Source of the DNA: Chloroflexaceae bacterium
GTDB lineage: Bacteria; Chloroflexota; Chloroflexia; Chloroflexales; Chloroflexaceae
Assembly (NCBI GenBank): GCA_012031225.1
Contig: JAAUTZ010000009.1
Location: 1 to 64,000, forward strand
DNA length: 64,000 bases
Direction: 5' to 3'
Under the pieces are notes generated by a model. The model searched no databases. It had not been told where the DNA came from and worked only from the letters and a program-made list of their open reading frames with translations. Made by a program: the position numbers and the translations under genes. This document shows, piece after piece, positions 50,152 through 57,000 of this stretch. Within the stretch, counting starts at the first letter, position 1. Each line of letters starts with the position of its first letter.

Positions 50152-51249
50152 ATGGGTTTCTTCCCCTCCCGTGATCGCGTACCGAGCATCACCACCGAGC
50201 AGGTGATTGCCGCCCTCAGTACGGTGCAAGAGCCGGAACTTGGTGGCGATCTCGTGTCGCGCAAGATGATTAAAGATGTCACCATCGAAGGGTCGCGGGT
50301 TGCTTTTACGGTTGAATTGACAACCCCCGCCTGCCCCTTGAAAGATCAAATCCAAGCCGAGTGTGAAGCGGCGGTGCGGACGATTGCGGGCGTGACAGAA
50401 GTTGCGATTGAATTTACGGCCAATGTGCGCCGCAATGCAGGCATCCCCGAACAGGAAGCCATCTCTGGGGTTGCCCATGTGCTGGCTGTAGCGGCGGGCA
50501 AAGGCGGCGTGGGCAAATCCACCGTCGCCGCCAATCTTGCGATTGCGCTGGCGCAGGAGGGCGCACGGGTGGGCCTGCTCGATGCTGATATTTATGGGCC
50601 TTCGGTGCCGATTATGTTCGGCTTGCGCGATAAAGGGCAGCCGCCCGTGTATCAGACGGAAGCGGGCGAGCCGATGATTATTCCCTTTGAGCAGCACGGC
50701 ATCAAGCTGATCTCGGTGGGCTTTCTGGTAGACGAAAGCCAGCCTGTGATCTGGCGCGGGCCAATGGTCTCCCAGATGTTGCGCCAGTTCATCCGCAATG
50801 TGGCGTGGGAACCGCTCGACTATCTGGTGGTGGATATGCCGCCGGGCACGGGCGACGTTGCGCTGACGCTCGCCCAATCCTTGCCACTGGCGGGCGCGTT
50901 GATTGTCACTACGCCGCAGACGGTTGCTACGGCGGATGTGGTCAAGGCGATCCAGATGTTCAATCGGGTGAATGTGCCCGTACTCGGTATCGTCGAGAAT
51001 ATGGCGTATTTTGTTGCGCCTGATACCGGAACCCGCTATAACATCTTTGGCACGGGCGGGGCGGCCCACCTCGCCGTTAGCCACGATCTGCCCGTGCTGG
51101 GTGAGATTCCGCTTGGGATGATGATCCGCGAGGGCGGTGATAGCGGCATGCCGGCGGTGCTGAGCGATATGCCCGATGCCTACGCGGAGTCATTCCGCCA
51201 GCTAGCGCGGCAGGTTGCGGCGCGGATCAGTGTGCTGGCGTTCGTCTAA
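50152..51249 (+). CDS. mrp: Mrp/NBP35-type P-loop ATPase, iron-sulfur carrier family
   Basis: An N-terminal MIP18-like domain (TTEQVIAALSTVQEPELGGDLV; TTPACPLKDQI) is followed by the deviant P-loop AAGKGGVGKST at 114-124, LLDADIYGPSVP, and DYLVVDMPPGTGD. Mrp proteins help load or carry Fe-S clusters. The usual CxxC of the cluster site, expected in ENMAYFVxPxTG, is missing: the sequence reads ENMAYFVAPDTG. The ATG at 50152 with AGAGGAG upstream is preferred; the frame upstream is likely leader. Confidence 0.9.
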   Translation: MGFFPSRDRVPSITTEQVIAALSTVQEPELGGDLVSRKMIKDVTIEGSRVAFTVELTTPACPLKDQIQAECEAAVRTIAGVTEVAIEFTANVRRNAGIPEQEAISGVAHVLAVAAGKGGVGKSTVAANLAIALAQEGARVGLLDADIYGPSVPIMFGLRDKGQPPVYQTEAGEPMIIPFEQHGIKLISVGFLVDESQPVIWRGPMVSQMLRQFIRNVAWEPLDYLVVDMPPGTGDVALTLAQSLPLAGALIVTTPQTVATADVVKAIQMFNRVNVPVLGIVENMAYFVAPDTGTRYNIFGTGGAAHLAVSHDLPVLGEIPLGMMIREGGDSGMPAVLSDMPDAYAESFRQLARQVAARISVLAFV

Positions 51250-51380
51250 TGTGACCGGTCGGCATCACCCGCCTAGCACTGACGATAGAACGATATGATG
51301 TTGATAGATGTTACTGAGGGAAATCATGGTGTTGGTGCTGCAACTTCAGCAGCCTTGTTAATGGAGTCTAGGGAACGTGC

Positions 51381-52487
51381 ATGAATGAACACGCGATAGG
51401 AACCCAACCGGCATCATCCGCCGCATCAATTGCCTTTTTCGAGCGGGTCAATCACATAACCGCCGAGACGACGCATGCGCCAATCCCAACCTATGCCACC
51501 GACGCGCCGGCCCACGACTCGTTTGGGCGGCGCATAGATTATCTGCGGATCTCGCTCACAGATCGCTGCAATATGCGCTGTGTCTACTGTATGCCGGAGC
51601 AAGGCATGCAGTTTATGCCGCGCCCAGAGCTACTCACCACCGATGAGTTGCTGCGGATTCTGCATGCCGCTGCCCGCGCTGGCTTTCGCAAGATCCGCCT
51701 GACGGGGGGCGAGCCGATGTTGCGCCGCGATATTGTTGAGCTAATCGGGGCGGTCAAAGCGATTCCGGGCATTGAGCATATCGCTATGACGACCAATGGG
51801 CTGCGCCTTAAGAGCGCGGCAGGCGCACTCAAAGCTGCCGGACTGGATCGCGTGAATGTGAGCATTGACAGCCTCGATCCGGTGCGCTTCCGCTTTATGA
51901 CGCGGGGCGGCAAGCTCGATGATGTGTGGTCCGGGATCCAAGCCGCGCAAGCTGTCGGACTGACTCCGCTCAAGCTGAATGCGGTGGTGGTGCGTGGACT
52001 GAACGATCACGAAGTTGTCAACCTTGCCGCGCTCACGCTGCACAACAACTGGGAGTTCCGCTTTATCGAGGTGATGCCCCTGACCGGCGTGGCGGGCGTG
52101 GCCCAAGATGGGGTCGTCAGCACAGCGGAGCTGATCGAGCGGCTCGAAGCCGCCTACGGTCCGCTTGCGTCGCTGGGGCAATCGCACAGCGATCCAGCGC
52201 GGCGCTATCGCATTGCGGGCGCGGCGGGCACGCTCGGCTTCATCAGCAGCGTCACCGATCCGTTCTGCTCCACCTGCAACCGCATGCGCCTGACGGCCGA
52301 TGGGCGGCTGCACTTGTGCCTGCTGCGCGACAACGAGGTGGATTTGCGTGGGCTACTGCGGAGGGGCGCGAGCGATGCCGATCTGGAGCAGCTGATCCGC
52401 CACGCCGTCATGATTAAGCCGTGGGGGCACGGCTTGCCGGATGGGGTGCTGCCGACGTTGCGCGGCATGTCGCAGCTAGGCGGGTGA
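51381..52487 (+). CDS. moaA: GTP 3',8-cyclase, molybdenum cofactor synthesis
   Basis: This radical SAM enzyme performs the first step of molybdopterin synthesis. The radical SAM cluster is DRCNMRCVYC (Cys63, 67, 70); the C-terminal cluster uses CSTCNRMRLTADGRLHLC; the SAM motif is RLTGGEPMLR and the chain ends in the double Gly needed for activity (SQLGG). About 45 N-terminal residues are extra compared with E. coli MoaA. No other moa gene is adjacent and I see no Moco riboswitch in the 130 bases upstream. Confidence 0.95.
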   Translation: MNEHAIGTQPASSAASIAFFERVNHITAETTHAPIPTYATDAPAHDSFGRRIDYLRISLTDRCNMRCVYCMPEQGMQFMPRPELLTTDELLRILHAAARAGFRKIRLTGGEPMLRRDIVELIGAVKAIPGIEHIAMTTNGLRLKSAAGALKAAGLDRVNVSIDSLDPVRFRFMTRGGKLDDVWSGIQAAQAVGLTPLKLNAVVVRGLNDHEVVNLAALTLHNNWEFRFIEVMPLTGVAGVAQDGVVSTAELIERLEAAYGPLASLGQSHSDPARRYRIAGAAGTLGFISSVTDPFCSTCNRMRLTADGRLHLCLLRDNEVDLRGLLRRGASDADLEQLIRHAVMIKPWGHGLPDGVLPTLRGMSQLGG

Positions 52488-52520
52488 GCGGCGGGCCTAC
52501 GTGCAGGAGGAGATGGCCAT

Positions 52521-52682
52521 ATGCCACCTGAACAACAACATATTACGCTGAGTGTCGCTGAACTGGAAGGCTTGCTCGAAAGGCTAGTGCGTAGTATTGT
52601 GCGCGAGGAGTTGCAAGCGTATCTGCCTGAGTTACAAATGGGCATATTCGGCGGCAAAGATTGCGGCGCGGGCCTGCCGTAG
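52521..52682 (+). CDS. 53-residue protein, antitoxin-like coiled segment
   Basis: AGGAGGAG lies seven bases before the ATG. The product begins MPPEQQHITLSVAELEGLLE and continues with RLVRSIVREELQAYL, an amphipathic helix pattern common in small antitoxin-like proteins of Chloroflexota and cyanobacteria. The last 14 residues (MGIFGGKDCGAGLP) lie within the coding part of the opposite gene and look like run-on, suggesting the original end was lost. No toxin follows. It starts 33 bases after moaA and may be co-transcribed with it. Confidence 0.5.
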   Translation: MPPEQQHITLSVAELEGLLERLVRSIVREELQAYLPELQMGIFGGKDCGAGLP

Positions 52683-52916
52683 GTCTTCGACTAACGTCTC
52701 ATCGTCACGGCTAATTGGCAGTCCACCAGATGCACGAATGAGCGTTTGTAGCGCATTGAGGGTGGTATTCCACTGAGACTGCTGCTCGCGTGCAGCAATC
52801 AGCTGCTCTAGTAAGCTGGACAGTTCACGTTGTTCTGCCACAGCGAGTGCATGCATCCGCTGGTAGAGTTCTTCAGAATGGTAATCGTTGTCATTGCTTA
52901 CCCCTTTCTCAGTCAT
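52632..52916 (-). CDS. 94-residue VapB/antitoxin-like protein, orphan
   Basis: The sequence YHSEELYQRMHALAVAEQRELSSLLEQLI resembles a ribbon-helix-helix-type antitoxin head, and the end DLRQARAAIFAAEYAHL resembles the toxin-binding tail of VapB-like antitoxins. No PIN or other toxin follows on the minus strand; its 3' end overlaps the 53-residue gene by 51 bases. The ATG at 52916 follows a -10 by only six bases, so the mRNA is probably leaderless. The assignment rests on pattern only. Confidence 0.55.
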   Translation of the reverse strand: MTEKGVSNDNDYHSEELYQRMHALAVAEQRELSSLLEQLIAAREQQSQWNTTLNALQTLIRASGGLPISRDDETLVEDLRQARAAIFAAEYAHL

Positions 52917-52922
52917 AACCCT

Positions 52923-52951
52923 AGTATACGCTGGGGCGGTGCCAATGGCAA
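52923..52951 (-). promoter_or_regulatory. Leaderless promoter of the antitoxin-like gene
   Basis: TTGCCA (52951-52946) is 17 bases from TATACT (52928-52923). The ATG at 52916 is six bases downstream of the -10, at the expected transcription start. Confidence 0.65.
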
Positions 52952-53022
52952 CACCAGCGTGCCATGCAGTGCAGAGTGGCCCGTCCCCCTGTGCTAGCGG
53001 GCCACTTGCCCCTACACCGCCG

Positions 53023-53889
53023 CTAGCCTAGCCCCTGCACAAATGCTGCCACCTCGCGGTTGAAGTGCGCTGGCTCCTCCAAGAAGGGGCAGTGGCTACT
53101 CTGCTCAAACACCACCAGCCGCGCTTGGGGCAGCTCCTGCGCGAGATGCTCGCCAGCCGCCACCGGAATCAGCTTCTCGTCGCGCCCAAAGCAGAGCAGC
53201 GTCGGCACGTCCACTTGGGCGAGAACGGGGCGGTAATCTTGCAGGGTCTGATCGAACAAGATGGCGGTGGCGATGCTCTCTGGTAGGCGCGTGATCTCAT
53301 CAAACATCCAGCGGTGCGCGGTGGCATCCGGCGCATCCTTGAACATCAAGCCGATCAGCGCATTCACGAAATCGGGGCGGGCGGTCTGCACGGTTGCAAA
53401 GATGTGGATCAGAGTGGGCATGTCGGCAGAGCCGTAGCTCCAATCGGGCCATTTGAAATCCGAAGCCGACTCGTCAATCACAATCGTGCCTTTGATGCCG
53501 GCGGTGCCAAACTGTTTCACATAATCCCAGATTACAAACGCTCCCATAGACCAGCCCGCCAAGATCACATCGCCCAATGCTAGCCCCTGAATGAAGGCCC
53601 GCAGGTCTTGGGCGTAGGTTGGCACGGTATGTCCGGCGGGGGTGTGCGTCGAACGCCCGTGCCCGCGCAGATCGAGGGCGATCACGCGGAAGCGATCACT
53701 GAGCGCAGTGTATTGCGGCTCGAAGAAGCGGCTACTCATCCAAACCCCGTGAATGAAAATGATCGGCTGGCCAGTGCCATGATCTTCGTAGTAGAGCTGA
53801 GCCGCCGAGCCAAGATTGAAATACGGCGTGGTGCGTCGTCCTTTCGTGCTACTAGGCTTATTCGGATCAAGCAGGTGGGATGCGTGCAT
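53023..53889 (-). CDS. Alpha/beta hydrolase (haloperoxidase/esterase-like)
   Basis: The 288-residue enzyme has IIFIHGVWMSSRFF as oxyanion loop, LDLRGHGRS, nucleophile in AGWSMGAF, Asp in FGRDEKLIP and His in SSHCPFLEEP. The Trp before Ser and overall layout fit non-heme chloroperoxidase-like or esterase enzymes; the substrate is unknown. The start at 53889 follows a TGGTACAAT box by 11 bases and lacks a ribosome site. A frame with a 5' extension is not needed. Confidence 0.82.
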   Translation of the reverse strand: MHASHLLDPNKPSSTKGRRTTPYFNLGSAAQLYYEDHGTGQPIIFIHGVWMSSRFFEPQYTALSDRFRVIALDLRGHGRSTHTPAGHTVPTYAQDLRAFIQGLALGDVILAGWSMGAFVIWDYVKQFGTAGIKGTIVIDESASDFKWPDWSYGSADMPTLIHIFATVQTARPDFVNALIGLMFKDAPDATAHRWMFDEITRLPESIATAILFDQTLQDYRPVLAQVDVPTLLCFGRDEKLIPVAAGEHLAQELPQARLVVFEQSSHCPFLEEPAHFNREVAAFVQGLG

Positions 53890-53900
53890 GAATTAGGCGT

Positions 53901-53909
53901 ATTGTACCA
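53901..53909 (-). promoter_or_regulatory. Extended -10 of the hydrolase gene
   Basis: TGGTACAAT on the minus strand ends 11 bases before the ATG, leaving a leader of about four bases. It is back to back with the promoter of the giant gene. Confidence 0.55.
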
Positions 53910-53920
53910 CGCCACCCCAT

Positions 53921-53949
53921 TTGCCCGCTACCGATGTGCCCGTTATAAT
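53921..53949 (+). promoter_or_regulatory. Promoter of the giant membrane-protein gene
   Basis: TTGCCC (53921-53926) and a perfect TATAAT (53944-53949) are spaced by 17 bases. Transcription would begin near 53956, almost at the first micro-ORF. Confidence 0.75.
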
Positions 53950-53958
53950 GACAAGGGT

Positions 53959-54006
53959 ATGATCGCCATCAAACCCATGCAGGAAACGGAGCGGGGATAC
54001 CCATGA
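53959..54006 (+). CDS. Candidate micro-ORF 1 (15 residues), probably leaderless
   Basis: The ATG is nine bases after the -10. The peptide is MIAIKPMQETERGYP. Its stop TGA overlaps the next ATG in ATGA. It may be a leader that sets translation of the genes behind it; chance cannot be excluded at this length. Confidence 0.3.
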   Translation: MIAIKPMQETERGYP

Positions 54007-54086
54007 TCGAGAGCAGGCATAGCGCAGATCGGAGCCACCCGCAGCTACCTGAACGAGAGCATACAGGAGAGCAAACCAGCGCATGA
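54003..54086 (+). CDS. Candidate micro-ORF 2 (27 residues), coupled to both neighbours
   Basis: It starts MIESRHSADRSH, is rich in charged residues and ends EQTSA. A GGAGCGGGG run lies just upstream. Its ATG overlaps the stop of micro-ORF 1 and its TGA overlaps the ATG of the giant gene (ATGA in both cases). Confidence 0.3.
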   Translation: MIESRHSADRSHPQLPEREHTGEQTSA

Positions 54087-57000
54087 CACTACCCTCAGAG
54101 CCGCTTGCATCAAATCCCGTGCCGCCACCGCCGCCTGTTGCTGATGCGGTGCAAGCCGGACAGCCGAGCATCCCCGCTACCGCCCCTGAGCCAACCTACC
54201 CGCGTAGCAGTGCCGCCGCCCTAACACGGGCATGGTGGCAGACGGCATGGGCGGCGCGAGCCGCGCTGCTGCTGATCTTGCTGCTAGCGGCGTACTTCCG
54301 CTTTTTGGGGCTAACGACATGGGACAAAGGCACGGGCCAGCACCCTGACGAACGCTTCTTCCAAGATGTCACCGCATCGGTGCGCCTACCAACCAGCTTC
54401 GCCGATTACTTTGATGCGACCCAGACCCAAGCCAACCCGCGCAATGTGGGCAAGGGCTTCTTTGTCTATGGCACATCGCCGATCTTGCTGACCCGTGCGG
54501 TGGCGATCAGCCTAACCCCGCAATCCTTCTTTGAGGAGACCATCCCCAACCCGCGAGCCGGGCAGCCGAGCCAGCCGGATACCCTGCCCAACCCGGAGTA
54601 TCACCTGCCCCGCCTGACCATGCTGCAAGCGTGGCTCAACCCGAAGGGCGAGAATCTGGCGTGGTATGGCGGCGTGGTGAATGTTGGGCGGGTGCTGGTA
54701 GTGCTGTTCGATCTGGCTTCGATTGGCATGGTCTACCTGATTGGGGTGCGCCTGTATGATCGGCGCGTCGGCTTGCTGGCCGCCCTGCTCTCGGCTCTAG
54801 CGGTCATGTCCATCCAGCAATCGCACTTCTATGTAGACCCCAACTTCTCAACTCTGTTTGGCTTAATGGCCCTCTACTACGCCGTGCGCGTGGCGCAAGG
54901 CGCAGGCTGGCCCGCCTATATCCTGATGGGTATTGGCATTGGGGGGGGCATGGCCAATCGGATTACGCTGGCGGCAATGGGCTTGATCGGCATGGTAGCG
55001 GCGGTGCAGGCGGCTCTCGTCTGGAGCAACCGCCAGCGCGAACTCGGCACGCCGTTTCAGCTGGGGCCATTCCTCAGCACATTCTTCGGGCGGGCATTTC
55101 CGCTGCTGTGTCTGGCGGGCTTCATCACCCTGCTCACCTTCCGCATCTTGCAGCCGTATGCCTTCATCGGCTCAGCCCCCACTACGCCGCCCCTGCCGAC
55201 GGGCGAGCCGTCGCGCCTTGATGGATTGCACGGCATGGGCTTCTTCGATATTCGCCCAGAGCCGCGCTACCTCGATAACATGAAAGCCGTCGCCCGCCTT
55301 GTCAGTGGCGAAGATGATTTCAACCCCTCGCAGCAGTGGGTGGGGCAGCCCTCCTACATCTACCCCATGCGGAATATGGTGCTGTGGGGCATGGGTCTCC
55401 CGCTCGGCATTGCAGCATGGGTGGGCTGGGCGGTGGCGGGCGGGGTACTCCTGCGCCACATGCGTCGTCTGCTCAATCTGGGCGGCGATGCGCGGGTGCT
55501 TGCGCCGCTCGTGCTGTGGGTATGGGTGGGCTTCTACTTCGTGTGGCAAGGCAACCAATTCGCCATGAACATGCGCTACATGTTACCAATCTATGGCGCA
55601 CTCACGATCTTTGCGGCGTGGTTGCTCGTTGGCTTGTGGCAGTGGGGGCGCAACCCGCACCTGCCCGCCACGCTCACCGGTGTGCAGTGGCTCACGCGCC
55701 CGCCCTTCCCGCTGCTGGCGCGGCTTGCGCTGGTCGTGGTGGTGCTGGGCACGCTCGCGTGGGCGTATGCCTTCTCGCGCATCTACACGCGCCCGCACGC
55801 CCGGATTGCGGCCGCCCAGTGGGTAATGGAGAACATCCCGCCCGGCGCACGCATCACCTTTGAGGAGTGGGATGACCCGCTCCCGCTGAACATCTTCCCC
55901 AACGATCCGTGGGGCACGCTGTATCAGGGCATCAAGACCCGCCCGTATGCGATAGATGAGCCGCAGAAATACTACGGCAATGGCGTAGAGTTTGGCTTGC
56001 TCGATCAGCTTGACGATGCCGATTACATTACCCTGACCAGCAACCGCGTGTACGCCTCGACCAAGAACCTGCCCATGCGCTACCCTGCGCTGCAACACTA
56101 CTATGCCGGCTTGTTCGATGGCTCACTCGGCTTTGAGTTGGTAGCCGACATTACCTCCTATCCAACCCTGTTGGGCATCCCGATCCCGACCCAGAGCGCA
56201 GATGAGTCCTTCACCGTGTATGATCACCCACGGGTGCTGATCTTCCGCAAAACGCCGCAATACTCGCGGGAGCGGGCTGAGCAGGTGATCGTACAGGGTG
56301 TGAACTGGAGCGAGGTGATGAACTCTGGCGTGAAGTATGCCGAACGCTCGCACACCGGCTTGCGCTTCACCCCTGAGCAGTGGCAACGCTACCGCGCTGG
56401 GGGTACATGGGCGGCGGCCTTCGATCCGGCTAGCCCGCTCAACAGCGATCTGGTTGCGCCGCTGGTGTGGCTGCTCACGCTCGAACTGCTCGGCTTGGCG
56501 GCGTTTGCGCTGCTGTTCCGGTGGCTGCATTGGCTCCCAGATCGGGGGCTAACACTGGCGCGGGTGCTTGGGCTGCTGTGGGTGGCGTGGCTGGCGTGGC
56601 TCTTGGGCAGCTTTCGGCTGCTGCCCTTCAGCACCCAGACCGTCTGGCTAGCAGCTACACCGTTGCTAGCGGGCGGGGCATGGGCCGCGTGGCGCAGCCG
56701 CAGCGAACTCCGCGCATTCTGGCACGAGCGGCGCAACGCCGTACTGACGGCCCAAGCCCTATACCTGCTGGCATTTGGGGCACTGTTGCTGCTGCGCTGG
56801 CAAAACCCCGATTTGTGGCATCCGGCACGCGGCGGCGAAAAGCCGATGGATTTTGGCTACCTCAATGCGGTGCTGCGGAGTGCCGCCTTCCCGCCCGTTG
56901 ATCCGTGGTTTGCAGGCGGCCATATCAATTACTACTACTTCGGCTTCGTGATTGTCGGCACGCTGATCCACCTGACCACGATTGTGCCGGATGTTGCCTA

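Noticed and set aside
51250-51380. Molybdenum-cofactor riboswitch before moaA
   Set aside because: The short gap lacks the conserved Moco-aptamer segments; only a GCTGC/GCAGC pairing is visible.
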